A DNA stretch of 64,000 bases from Dokdonia sp. 4H-3-7-5. GTDB taxonomy: Bacteria > Bacteroidota > Bacteroidia > Flavobacteriales > Flavobacteriaceae. A program made the translations under genes and the position numbers. Shown here piece by piece: positions 42,763-50,704 of the stretch. The notes under the pieces were generated by a model. The model did not search any database, had not been told where the DNA came from, and saw only the letters and a list, made by a program, of their open reading frames with translations. The stretch is from NCBI RefSeq assembly GCF_000212355.1, contig NC_015496.1, positions 2,182,501 through 2,246,500 on the forward strand. Direction: 5' to 3'. Every line of letters begins with the position of its first letter. The first letter of the stretch is position 1.

Positions 42763-43755
42763 TTAGTTGCTTAAGGCTTGTAATTTGCTTAGTTTTTGAG
42801 CGGCTTTACCAGAAAACAAACTCTCTTTTGCTTTTTCAAATCCTTGAAGAGGTGTTAGCCCCTGTACGGTGGCAATCGCCATTCCTGCATTTGCACACAC
42901 CACATTATTCTGAGCGTCTGTTCCCTTACCTGAAATTACATCCATAAATATCTTTGCCGAAGACTCCACAGTATCACCACCATAAATATCTTTCTGTAGA
43001 TGTGAGCTTACGCCAAAATCTGCTGGTTCGAGCATCATCTCTGTATGATTAGTAATTGCTTTTGTGGCTCCCGTAAGTGAGATCTCATCATAACCATCTA
43101 GGGCATGTAGTATGGTAAAATTCTTATCACCTTTTTGATATAAATATCCGTACATTCTAGCAAGTTCGAGATTAAAAACACCCACTAGCTGATTGCTTGG
43201 GAACGCAGGATTAACCATAGGACCTAGCATATTGAAAAAGGTTTTTACACCTAGTTCTCTACGTATGGGCGCTACATTTTTCATAGCAGGGTGGAAGAGA
43301 GGTGCGTGTAATACACACATGCCCACTTCATCCATAGAACGCTTTAAAAAGTCCTTGTCATTACTAAATTTTATACCGAGGTGCTCCATCACATTACTAC
43401 TACCACTCACAGAGCTTACTCCATAATTACCGTGTTTTGTAACGTTTACTCCAGCACCAGCAGTGATAAAACTAGATAGTGTAGAGATATTAAAAGTATC
43501 TTTTCCATCACCTCCAGTACCACAAAGATCTATAGCATTATACTCAGAAAAATCCACTGCAAGACAGAGGTCTAGCAATGCGTCTCTAAAACCTTCTAAC
43601 TCATCTACAGTAATGCTACGCATCATATAGACTGTGAGAAAAGAAGCAATCTGACTGTGATTATATTTTCCTTCAGAAATGTTTACGAGTACCTCACGAC
43701 TCTCTGTTTTTGTGAGCTGATCGTGATTTATTAATCTATTGAGTATTTGTTTCAT
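42763..43755 (-). CDS. trpD: anthranilate phosphoribosyltransferase
   Basis: It moves phosphoribose from PRPP to anthranilate. The 330 residues have the PRPP motif CGTGGDGKDTFNIST (near 80), KHGNYGVSS-GSSNVMEHLG, and HALDGYDEISLTG. Its ATG overlaps the end of the upstream lipoprotein gene by 4 bases. Confidence 0.96.
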   Translation of the reverse strand: MKQILNRLINHDQLTKTESREVLVNISEGKYNHSQIASFLTVYMMRSITVDELEGFRDALLDLCLAVDFSEYNAIDLCGTGGDGKDTFNISTLSSFITAGAGVNVTKHGNYGVSSVSGSSNVMEHLGIKFSNDKDFLKRSMDEVGMCVLHAPLFHPAMKNVAPIRRELGVKTFFNMLGPMVNPAFPSNQLVGVFNLELARMYGYLYQKGDKNFTILHALDGYDEISLTGATKAITNHTEMMLEPADFGVSSHLQKDIYGGDTVESSAKIFMDVISGKGTDAQNNVVCANAGMAIATVQGLTPLQGFEKAKESLFSGKAAQKLSKLQALSN

Positions 43756-44273
43756 CGTTTTGGTATGTTGATGTGAATGATCACAGGATCTGCCTTATCT
43801 TTCATTACATTTTGTTTTCCTATGCTTGCAAGTTCTTTATTGGTTGCTAGGCGTGAGCTTGCTTGTGCTAGCGCTACATAATTATAAATGCCTTTTGGAG
43901 AGCTTGCTACCCATCCTTTTACGATAGGTGATTTTCTTACTTTAAAAGGTTCATTATTGTAGCGTTGTAAAAGACCTATTGCGCTTTTGCGCATATCATC
44001 TTTACTAGTTCCTTTTGGGAATATAACGTAGGTTCCATTTGAAAAAAGTACCCAATTAGGTCTTTCTGGACTTACACTTAATTTTGTGTTGAAAATCAGT
44101 TTTTTATGAGCATCTGTTTTCTCTTCTGGCAATACCTCTTTCAAAGGTTCTGGAGATGCTTCTATCACTACTTCTGGTTCGTTTTGACTAGCAGGTTGAG
44201 CAGATTTCTGCGTGCTATCGCAACCTCCCATTAACAGGAAGCAACTCAATAAAAGTAGTACTGTGATTTTCAT
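43752..44273 (-). CDS. lipoprotein of unknown function inside the trp operon
   Basis: 173 residues with a lipoprotein signal (MKITVLLLLSCFLLMGGC), a Pro/Glu-rich linker (about 25-60) and a C-terminal domain of about 110 residues (WVLFSNGTYVIFPKGT, KSAIGLLQRYNNEPFKV). It sits between trpG and trpD: 10 bases after trpG, and its stop overlaps the trpD start. No known Trp link; it may be a conserved passenger of the operon. Confidence 0.7.
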   Translation of the reverse strand: MKITVLLLLSCFLLMGGCDSTQKSAQPASQNEPEVVIEASPEPLKEVLPEEKTDAHKKLIFNTKLSVSPERPNWVLFSNGTYVIFPKGTSKDDMRKSAIGLLQRYNNEPFKVRKSPIVKGWVASSPKGIYNYVALAQASSRLATNKELASIGKQNVMKDKADPVIIHINIPKR

Positions 44274-44283
44274 AACTAAAAGT

Positions 44284-44853
44284 TTAACTAAGTACCCAGT
44301 TTTTAATCATCGTTTTTCCATCTGGTGTTAGTACAGATTCTGGGTGAAACTGTACACCACGTATATCAAGTTCCCTATGACGTAAAGCCATGATCTGACC
44401 ATTATCATCAATCGCAGTAATTTCCAGTGCTGGTGGAAAATCTTCTGTAGCTACTACCCATGAATGGTAGCGTCCAACAGCTATATCTTCACCTAGGTCC
44501 TTAAACAGTACAGTATCTGGCTTTGTTATTTGAACCTGTGTTGCTACTCCGTGAAATACCTTATCAAGATTAATTAAAGTTCCTCCAAAAACTTCGCCTA
44601 TAGCTTGCTGCCCGAGGCAAACGCCTAGAATAGGTTTTCTTCCTCCATAGGTTTTGATAACGTCTTTAAGTAAGCCAGCTTCATCAGGAATTCCAGGGCC
44701 AGGTGAGAGTAGTATCTTATCGTAGTGGTCACACTCTTCAAGTGCAAACTGGTCATTACGCTTTACAGTCACGATGCAATCTAATTCTTCTAGGTAGTGC
44801 ACAAGATTGTACACAAAGGAATCGTAGTTATCTATTACTAATATCTTTTTCAT
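44284..44853 (-). CDS. trpG: anthranilate synthase glutamine amidotransferase subunit
   Basis: A class I glutamine amidotransferase of 189 residues that supplies ammonia to TrpE. The catalytic triad is visible: Cys in PILGVCLGQQAIGE, and His-Glu in GVQFHPESVLT. The start KKILVIDNYDSFVYNLVHYL and LLSPGPGIPDEAG are TrpG/PabA signatures. It lies 3 bases after trpE. Confidence 0.96.
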   Translation of the reverse strand: MKKILVIDNYDSFVYNLVHYLEELDCIVTVKRNDQFALEECDHYDKILLSPGPGIPDEAGLLKDVIKTYGGRKPILGVCLGQQAIGEVFGGTLINLDKVFHGVATQVQITKPDTVLFKDLGEDIAVGRYHSWVVATEDFPPALEITAIDDNGQIMALRHRELDIRGVQFHPESVLTPDGKTMIKNWVLS

Positions 44854-44856
44854 GGT

Positions 44857-46254
44857 CTATATGTCTTCTGCGATATCAAGTGCTTTATTAAGCGCTCCTA
44901 ATTTGTTATAAACTTCTTGTAATTCCTTGGCTGGGTCACTTCCTGATACTACTCCAGCGCCTGCTTGCCAGTGTAGCGTGTGATTTTTACTTAAAAATGA
45001 ACGAATGATAATTGCGTGATTAAAATTACCGTAAAAATCCATAAAACCTATCGCTCCACCGTAGAAGGTTCTGTTGCGGTTTTCATATTTTTCGAGAAGC
45101 TGCATAGCCATGTGCTTTGGTGCTCCGCTTAAGGTTCCTGCAGGGAAAGTATCCGCCACTACTTGTAGTGTATTACTGTCCTCATGCATTTGCCCAGTTA
45201 CTTTACTCACAAGGTGAATCACGTGAGAGAAAAACTGCACCTCACGATAGGTCTCTACCGTAACGTCATGTCCATTTCTTGATAGGTCGTTGCGAGCAAG
45301 ATCTACAAGCATAACGTGCTCTGAGTTTTCTTTTTCGTCTTTTGCAAGTTCTTTGGCAAGGATTGCATCTTGCTCATCATTGCCTGTTCTTTTGAAGGTT
45401 CCGGCAATTGGGTGAATCTCTGCCTTTCTATCTTGCACAATGATTTGTGCCTCTGGTGAAGACCCAAAAATCTTATAATCTCCGTAATCAAAATAGAATA
45501 AGTAAGGAGATGGATTTACACTACGTAGTGCTCTGTATACATTAAACTCATCACCAGTAAACTGCTGAGAGAATCGCTTGCTAGGTACAATCTGGAATAC
45601 ATCACCGCGCTGGCAGTGCTTTTTGCAGGTGTCTACGAGTGCTTTGTAATCTTCGTCTGTAATATTGCTGGTAAGCTCATTATTACGAGCAAACTTATAT
45701 TCGGCAAAGTTTTTTGACTTGAGCATTTGCTCTATCTCCTCAATATTACTTTCTCCAGAAGTATTGTGACAAAATATATGCGCTTCGTTATTAAAATGAT
45801 TGATGGCAATGATATTTTGATACACTGCATAGTAGATATCTGGAATATTCAAATCTTCCTCTTTTTTGGAGATTTTTAGATCCTCAAAGTACTGTACAGA
45901 GTCATACGATAAATAGCCAAACAAGCCATTATTAATGAATTTATGAGCGGTCTTTGAAGATGAGAATGCTTTCGCGAAAGCGTCTAAAACACCCACAACG
46001 TTAGTATCATCTGTAACTGTTATTTCCTCGCTTTTACCATCTGGAAATTGCTGTGTTATGATCCCGTTACCCACTTCTATGGAAGCAATAGGATTGCAAC
46101 AGATGTATGAGAAACTATTATCATTTGCATGATAATCACTACTCTCGAGCAGCAAACTATTAGGAAAACGGTCACGCAACCTTAAGTATACCGAAACTGG
46201 AGTAATGGTGTCTGCCAGAAGGCGTTTTGAGGAAGTTTTTAATTTATATGTCAT
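44857..46254 (-). CDS. trpE: anthranilate synthase component I
   Basis: It makes anthranilate from chorismate. 465 residues with the chorismate-binding domain in the C-terminal half: FQIVPSKRFSQ, SPSPYLFYFDYG, FGSSPEAQIIV, IAGTFKRTGNDEQD, DLARNDLSR and the FPAGTLSGAPKHMAMQLLE and GGAIGFMDFYG blocks. The N-terminal LLESSDYHANDNSFSYI retains the feedback-type LLES element. First structural gene behind the attenuator. A palindrome copy encodes DAFAKAFS. Confidence 0.97.
   Translation of the reverse strand: MTYKLKTSSKRLLADTITPVSVYLRLRDRFPNSLLLESSDYHANDNSFSYICCNPIASIEVGNGIITQQFPDGKSEEITVTDDTNVVGVLDAFAKAFSSSKTAHKFINNGLFGYLSYDSVQYFEDLKISKKEEDLNIPDIYYAVYQNIIAINHFNNEAHIFCHNTSGESNIEEIEQMLKSKNFAEYKFARNNELTSNITDEDYKALVDTCKKHCQRGDVFQIVPSKRFSQQFTGDEFNVYRALRSVNPSPYLFYFDYGDYKIFGSSPEAQIIVQDRKAEIHPIAGTFKRTGNDEQDAILAKELAKDEKENSEHVMLVDLARNDLSRNGHDVTVETYREVQFFSHVIHLVSKVTGQMHEDSNTLQVVADTFPAGTLSGAPKHMAMQLLEKYENRNRTFYGGAIGFMDFYGNFNHAIIIRSFLSKNHTLHWQAGAGVVSGSDPAKELQEVYNKLGALNKALDIAEDI
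45968..45981. repeat. palindrome GCTTTCGCGAAAGC (14 bp) inside trpE
   Basis: Coding copy, read as Ala-Phe-Ala-Lys on the minus strand. Confidence 0.9.
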
Positions 46255-46296
46255 TATTCATTTAAATTATTGTCGGCTTTAAGGCGACTTGAGAGC

Positions 46297-46324
46297 ATAA
46301 AAAAAGCCTGTCGTAAGACAGGCT
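46297..46324 (-). terminator. trp operon attenuator terminator
   Basis: AGCCTGTC at 46305-46312 and GACAGGCT at 46317-46324 form an 8-bp stem with a 4-base loop, followed by seven T on the minus strand, between the leader peptide and trpE. The loop and 3' arm carry CTTACGACA, which can pair with the end of the leader gene (46350-46358) to form an antiterminator. Confidence 0.92.
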
Positions 46325-46350
46325 GTATATGTAAAAACATAGGTAGGCGC

Positions 46351-46407
46351 TTACGACAACGATTGTTGTGTAATCCACCACCAAGTATGTACTGTATTGT
46401 TTTTCAT
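46351..46407 (-). CDS. trpL: trp operon leader peptide
   Basis: An 18-residue open frame, MKNNTVHTWWWITQQSLS, with three consecutive Trp codons at 46375-46383. It lies between a promoter and the attenuator terminator. When charged tRNA-Trp is scarce, the ribosome stalls on the Trp codons and leaves TGTCGTAAG (minus strand, at the leader stop) free to pair with CTTACGACA inside the terminator; when Trp is plentiful, the ribosome reaches the stop and covers that segment, so the terminator forms. The pairing is 9 bp and read directly from the sequence; the mechanism is inferred by analogy with classic attenuation. Confidence 0.9.
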   Translation of the reverse strand: MKNNTVHTWWWITQQSLS

Positions 46408-46414
46408 TGAAGTT

Positions 46415-46422
46415 CAAAGATA
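46415..46422 (-). promoter_or_regulatory. -7 promoter element of the trp operon (TATCTTTG)
   Basis: A match to TAnnTTTG only 7 bases before the trpL ATG, so the leader message has a very short 5' end. A -33 box is not obvious. Confidence 0.65.
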
Positions 46423-46502
46423 GTAACCACTTTGTTAATATAAAAGCTCAATCTATAAAAATTATATATTGAGCTTTTCTCGGGCTAATCTAGGGATTGT
46501 AT

Positions 46503-47075
46503 TTAAAAAGTCAAGTTTACAGCAAGTTCAAAATTATCTGAGATTGCGTTGTCTTTTAAGTTGTCAAAAAATGATGCCGATCCGTAACGTACTCCATATT
46601 TTGTGCGGTCTACATTAAAAGTAGTGGTGGCTGTATTTTCACTTACAACCATATTTACTGATACAGATTCTGTATGACCTTTAATAGTTAGGTCTCCCAC
46701 AACATTATATCCAGTAGCACTTTCTGTAACCTCTGTAATAGTAAAAGTTGCTTCATTATGATTTGCAGTGTCAAAGAAATCTGGAGAGTTCAAGTGTCCC
46801 TCTAGTTTTTCTTTTCCTTCTCCTGCTTTAAGATCCGTAACTGCGATAGTAGTCATGTCTACAACAAAATTTCCGCCTATTAGTTTACCATCTTCCATTT
46901 CTAGTGAACCAGAAACAAGATCAATAGTTCCATTGTGCTGGCCTAATACTTTTTTTCCAGTCCAGTTGATACTGCTTTCTTTTACAATAACCTTTTTAAG
47001 AATTGGGTTTGTGTTTGCAAATGCACCTGTAGTGACGATAATTGCTAGTAAAGCTGTTGTGATTTTCTTTTTCAT
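46503..47075 (-). CDS. YceI-family periplasmic protein
   Basis: 190 residues with a signal peptide (MKKKITTALLAIIVTTGAFA) and the YceI lipocalin-like fold: SSINWTGKKVLGQHNGTIDLVSGSLEM, GGNFVVDMTTIAV, LEGHLNSPDFFDTANHNEATFTI, NVVGDLTIKGHTESVSVNM and VDRTKYGVRYGSASF. YceI proteins bind isoprenoid-like lipids. It follows the MarR gene by 5 bases, so the regulator controls it directly. Confidence 0.93.
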   Translation of the reverse strand: MKKKITTALLAIIVTTGAFANTNPILKKVIVKESSINWTGKKVLGQHNGTIDLVSGSLEMEDGKLIGGNFVVDMTTIAVTDLKAGEGKEKLEGHLNSPDFFDTANHNEATFTITEVTESATGYNVVGDLTIKGHTESVSVNMVVSENTATTTFNVDRTKYGVRYGSASFFDNLKDNAISDNFELAVNLTF

Positions 47076-47080
47076 TTTTT

Positions 47081-47542
47081 TTAGTTTTTTGTTTCTGTTC
47101 GTAATTTATTAAGCAAGTTATTGAGCTGCTCTATCTCATTATTGTCTAGCTGAGACGTAATTTTTTCCTCCGCATTACTAATCGCCGTGTCAAGTATTTT
47201 TAGGAGTGAAAGGCCACTATTTGTAATAGTGATTTCTACTTTACGGCGATTAGAAGGGCAAGTAGCTCGTGCTACTAATTCTTTTTTGATAAGCTTGTCC
47301 ACTAGTCTTGTCGTGTTACTTGCCTTGGTAACCATACGCTCGTTAAGTGTAGAAAGGTTTGCCGGCTTTCCCTTTTGTCCTCTTAATATGCGCAACACAT
47401 TAAATTGCTGTAATGACAAGTCGTGAGACTTTAATGCACTAGCAAGAATGTCATTAGACCATTGTGCTGTATATGATAGGTTTATAGTAAGCTTCTGTGC
47501 TATACCTAAGGTTTTTGTTTTAATATGTTCTTCTATTGTCAT
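47081..47542 (-). CDS. MarR-family transcriptional regulator
   Basis: A 153-residue winged-helix protein: LSLQQFNVLRILRGQKGKPANLSTLNERMVTKASNTTRLVDKLIKKELVARATCPSNRRKVEITITNSG covers the DNA-binding domain (about 42-110), with dimerisation helices at both ends. The first gene of a two-gene operon with yceI. A perfect 16-base palindrome overlaps its promoter, so it very likely represses itself. A lone Cys in the wing (ATCPSNRR) could sense oxidation, but this is speculation. Confidence 0.9.
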   Translation of the reverse strand: MTIEEHIKTKTLGIAQKLTINLSYTAQWSNDILASALKSHDLSLQQFNVLRILRGQKGKPANLSTLNERMVTKASNTTRLVDKLIKKELVARATCPSNRRKVEITITNSGLSLLKILDTAISNAEEKITSQLDNNEIEQLNNLLNKLRTETKN

Positions 47543-47548
47543 TACAAT

Positions 47549-47572
47549 ATTTGTATATACAAATGTATATAC
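47549..47572. promoter_or_regulatory. MarR operator over the marR-yceI promoter
   Basis: Perfect 16-bp palindrome ATTTGTATATACAAAT at 47549-47564, extended by a second GTATATAC at 47565-47572. The minus-strand -7 box TACATTTG lies at 47560-47567 inside it, so bound protein would block the promoter. Confidence 0.7.
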
Positions 47573-47707
47573 TTTTGTGAACTAGCAAAAGCCTTTGTAT
47601 TTTTTTTAACATGTGTAGATTTAAGGCATTCTAAGATTATTAACAATCCTCTCATAAAGTGTGTTAATTGAGATGTCTAAAAGACACAATCACAATAATT
47701 TTGACAA

Positions 47708-48211
47708 ATGAAGCTAATGCTATTGGTCTTATTAATCATCTTAACATCCTGCCAAGAAAGGCAAAAGGATTATAAAGAGACATTAATAGAAGGTAGTAAT
47801 ATTAAAGCATTGAATTATGATGGTCTAGATTATTATATACAAAATCATCCTTCTGAAACTCTAGTTATAAACTTTTGGGCAACTTGGTGCGCCCCTTGTA
47901 TCAAAGAACTACCGGCTTTTGAAAAGTTAGGAGAAGAGTATAAAAATAAAGACGTAACCGTTTTATTAGTGAGCCTCGACTTTCCGGACCAACTAGATGC
48001 TTTAAAAATCTTTGTTGAGAAGAAAAATTTACAATCTGAGGTTTTATATCTAGATGATGGAGATGCCAATAGATGGATACCAAAAGTAGATGATTCGTGG
48101 AGTGGTGCGATACCAGCAACACTTATCACAGGATCAAAAAGAAAGAAATTTTATGAGCGCTCTTTTACATATGAAGAAATAGAGCAAGAATTGAATACCT
48201 TAATTAATTAA
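47708..48211 (+). CDS. TlpA-like thioredoxin-fold lipoprotein
   Basis: 167 residues with a lipoprotein signal ([15 protein letters not shown]) and a thioredoxin fold: [22 protein letters not shown] with the redox site Cys61-Ala-Pro-Cys64, and the cis-Pro in GAIPATLIT. It probably reduces disulfides in the periplasm, for example in cytochrome maturation. It is 2 bases from the next thioredoxin-like gene, so the two are cotranscribed. A TAATTTTG box lies only 5 bases before the ATG, so the exact start is unsure (ATG at 47717 is possible). Confidence 0.88.
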   Translation: MKLMLLVLLIILTSCQERQKDYKETLIEGSNIKALNYDGLDYYIQNHPSETLVINFWATWCAPCIKELPAFEKLGEEYKNKDVTVLLVSLDFPDQLDALKIFVEKKNLQSEVLYLDDGDANRWIPKVDDSWSGAIPATLITGSKRKKFYERSFTYEEIEQELNTLIN

Positions 48212-48213
48212 TA

Positions 48214-48837
48214 ATGAAAACATTTAAAATCTTAACGTTATTAGCCTTAGTAGTAGTAGTATCTGCATTTGCTGCAAATGCTGTTATTAAAAAGGATAGA
48301 AGCGGATACGACATAGGTGATGAAGCAGGAGATTTTTATCTACGTAATATAGATAATGAGATGATGTCATTGAGTGACTTTGAGGATGCAAAGGGTTTTG
48401 TAGTTGTGTTTACATGTAACACTTGTCCTTTCTCAATAGCTAATGAAGATAGATTAATTGCTATTGATACAAAATATAAAAAGTTAGGTTATCCGGTAAT
48501 CGCGATTAATCCTAATGATCCACATATTAAGCCTGGAGACAGTTTTAAAGCGATGCAACAACGTGCAAAGAAGAAGGGATTCACATTTCCTTATTTGCTA
48601 GATGATGGTCAAGAAATTTTTCCTAAATATGGAGCGACCAAAACTCCACATGTATACGTGTTGCAACGCGTTCAAGAAAAAAATATAGTTAAGTACATAG
48701 GCGCTATAGATAATAGTAGCCGAGATGAAAAAGCTGTTACAGAAAAATACTTAGAGAATGCCCTTGATGAGATTTTGTCAGGCAAAGAAGTTACGCTTAA
48801 AGAAACCAAAGCAATAGGTTGTGCTATTAAATCGTAA
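48214..48837 (+). CDS. secreted peroxiredoxin/thioredoxin-like protein
   Basis: 207 residues with a signal peptide (MKTFKILTLLALVVVVSAFA) and an AhpC/TSA-like fold: FVVVFTCNTCPFSIANEDRLI (Cys68 and Cys71), YPVIAINPNDPHIKPGDS, FPYLLDDGQEIFPKYGATKTPHVYVL. The CNTC pair in place of a single peroxidatic Cys suggests thiol-disulfide exchange. Downstream gene of a pair with the TlpA-like lipoprotein; ends at a terminator. Confidence 0.85.
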   Translation: MKTFKILTLLALVVVVSAFAANAVIKKDRSGYDIGDEAGDFYLRNIDNEMMSLSDFEDAKGFVVVFTCNTCPFSIANEDRLIAIDTKYKKLGYPVIAINPNDPHIKPGDSFKAMQQRAKKKGFTFPYLLDDGQEIFPKYGATKTPHVYVLQRVQEKNIVKYIGAIDNSSRDEKAVTEKYLENALDEILSGKEVTLKETKAIGCAIKS

Positions 48838-48859
48838 TTTGAGAAAAATAGAATTATAA

Positions 48860-48888
48860 AATGAGCCTTTTGTGGGCTCATTTTTTTG
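48860..48888 (+). terminator. terminator of the thioredoxin-like pair
   Basis: ATGAGCC and GGGCTCAT pair around a 6-base loop and run into seven T. Confidence 0.85.
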
Positions 48889-48913
48889 TCTAATAACATC
48901 TGCGAGTATTTCG

Positions 48914-48921
48914 TAAATTTG
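48914..48921 (+). promoter_or_regulatory. -7 promoter element of the persulfide dioxygenase gene (TAAATTTG)
   Basis: TAAATTTGCACTC, an extended Bacteroidota -7 box, 17 bases before the start. Confidence 0.65.
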
Positions 48922-48937
48922 CACTCAAAATCCCAGA

Positions 48938-50326
48938 ATGATATTACAGCAATTATATACTAAATGTCTAGCTCAAGGAGCTTATTTTATAAGTTCAAAT
49001 GGAGAAGGAGCTATTATAGATCCTCTGCGCGAGGTACAACCGTACCTTGATCTTGCAGCAGAAAATAAGACGACCATTAAGTATATTTTTCTAACTCATT
49101 TTCATGCAGATTTTGTGAGTGGCCAGGTTGATCTTGCAAAAGCTACTGGCGCTACCGTGATTTTAGGACCTAATGCAAAGGCTGGATATGACTATCACAG
49201 CGCGAGTGATGGAGAGATATTTATCTTGGGAGATTTATCTATTACCACCATCCATACGCCAGGTCATACCATGGAGTCTACGTGTTACCTTCTTAAAGAT
49301 AAACAAGGAAAAGAAGAAGCTCTTTTTACAGGGGATACGCTTTTTATAGGTGACGTAGGAAGACCAGATCTCGCTGCTAAAACTGATCTTACAACTCATG
49401 ATCTTGCAGGTCATTTATATGACTCATTACACCATAAGATTGCACCTTTATCTGACGACATTATCATTTATCCTGCACACGGAGCGGGATCTGCTTGCGG
49501 TAAAAACATGAGTAGTGAGACCAGTGATACGCTAGGTAATCAAAAGCAAAATAATTACGCATTTAAGCTCAATAAAGAGGACTTTATTAAAGAGCTCACA
49601 GATGGCTTGACATTTCCGCCGGCTTATTTTCCACATAATGTGGCAATGAATAAGAAGGCAAATACAGATTTTGATACCATTATCAATAGAGGAACAACGG
49701 CTTTGACTCCTGATCAGTTTGAAAAACTGGCAAATGAAAAGGAGGTACTCGTACTTGATACAAGAAGTGTTTTCGCTTTCGCGAAAGCGTCATTACCTCA
49801 AGCTTGGTTTGTAGGATTACAAGGACAGTTTGCACCGTGGATAGGAGCACTCATCGCAGATATTCACCAAAAAATAATCTTTATCGCCGAAGAAGGTACT
49901 GAAGAGGAAGTAGTAACCAGACTTGCGAGAGTAGGTTATGATAATAGTTTAGGATTCTTAGAAGGAGGAGTAGAGGCTTGGGAGCAATCTGGCAGGACGG
50001 TAGTTGCTACAGCAGAAGTAACAGCTCAAGAATTTGTAGATGGTATTGCTACTGGCGATATTAAGAATCCGCTAGATGTACGTAAAGCTGGAGAATATGC
50101 AACAAGTCATATAGAGGGACTGCCACATATGGGTCTAGATGAAGTGCACGTTAATGCGCACACGCTGGAAGCAGGTAATACGTATCACATACATTGCGCA
50201 GGTGGTTATAGATCTCTTATTTATGCATCTATAGCAAAATCATATGGCATAAATAGTGTAGTGAATGTGCTAGGTGGATATGGTGCTATAAAAAAGGCAG
50301 ATACTTCTAGCATTAAATTGACATAA
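48938..50326 (+). CDS. persulfide dioxygenase-rhodanese fusion (CstB/ETHE1-like)
   Basis: 462 residues in three parts. The N-terminal metallo-beta-lactamase part has THFHADF (His54, His56, Asp58), GHTMES (His110), GDTLFIGDVGRPD (Asp133) and YPAHGAG (His181), as in ETHE1-type persulfide dioxygenases. A first rhodanese-like domain (about 250-350) has no catalytic Cys (AEEGTEEEV). The second (about 360-462) has Cys420 in HCAGGYRS. This order matches CstB, which oxidises persulfides to thiosulfate. Two rhodanese genes follow. A palindrome encodes VFAFAKAS in the inactive domain. Confidence 0.88.
   Translation: MILQQLYTKCLAQGAYFISSNGEGAIIDPLREVQPYLDLAAENKTTIKYIFLTHFHADFVSGQVDLAKATGATVILGPNAKAGYDYHSASDGEIFILGDLSITTIHTPGHTMESTCYLLKDKQGKEEALFTGDTLFIGDVGRPDLAAKTDLTTHDLAGHLYDSLHHKIAPLSDDIIIYPAHGAGSACGKNMSSETSDTLGNQKQNNYAFKLNKEDFIKELTDGLTFPPAYFPHNVAMNKKANTDFDTIINRGTTALTPDQFEKLANEKEVLVLDTRSVFAFAKASLPQAWFVGLQGQFAPWIGALIADIHQKIIFIAEEGTEEEVVTRLARVGYDNSLGFLEGGVEAWEQSGRTVVATAEVTAQEFVDGIATGDIKNPLDVRKAGEYATSHIEGLPHMGLDEVHVNAHTLEAGNTYHIHCAGGYRSLIYASIAKSYGINSVVNVLGGYGAIKKADTSSIKLT
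49774..49789. repeat. palindrome CGCTTTCGCGAAAGCG (16 bp) inside the persulfide dioxygenase gene
   Basis: Coding copy, read as Ala-Phe-Ala-Lys. It is the last perfect copy in the window; the next 14 kb have only partial ones. Confidence 0.9.
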
Positions 50327-50398
50327 TTCATCTAATTTTAAACAAATACTAATTGCGATGGCTCATAGAGATATGTACTATTGCACAAATATTAAACA

Positions 50399-50704
50399 AT
50401 GACAGATTTAACGATTCCACAATGGGAAGAGAAAATAGCTCAAGATAAAGATGCTGTAATTCTAGACGTACGTACGGAGGAAGAAGTAGAAAACGGAATG
50501 ATAGAAGGGGCAAAACATATTGATATTTACCTAGGTCAAGGATTCCTTGATGAGGTAGAAAAGCTAGATAAGAGTAAAAATTATTATGTGTATTGTCGCT
50601 CAGGAGTACGTAGTGTACAAGCGTGTGCTCTTATGGGGCAAAAAGGGTTAAACAACACTTACAACTTGCTAGGTGGTTATAATGCTTGGGATGCAGCGCA
50701 TTAA
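50399..50704 (+). CDS. single-domain rhodanese
   Basis: 101 residues with a complete rhodanese domain: AVILDVRTEEEVENGMIEGAKHIDIYLG and the active-site loop YVYCRSGVRSVQA (Cys near 72). It transfers sulfane sulfur in the cytoplasm. It follows the persulfide dioxygenase and overlaps the next rhodanese gene by 14 bases. Confidence 0.92.
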   Translation: MTDLTIPQWEEKIAQDKDAVILDVRTEEEVENGMIEGAKHIDIYLGQGFLDEVEKLDKSKNYYVYCRSGVRSVQACALMGQKGLNNTYNLLGGYNAWDAAH

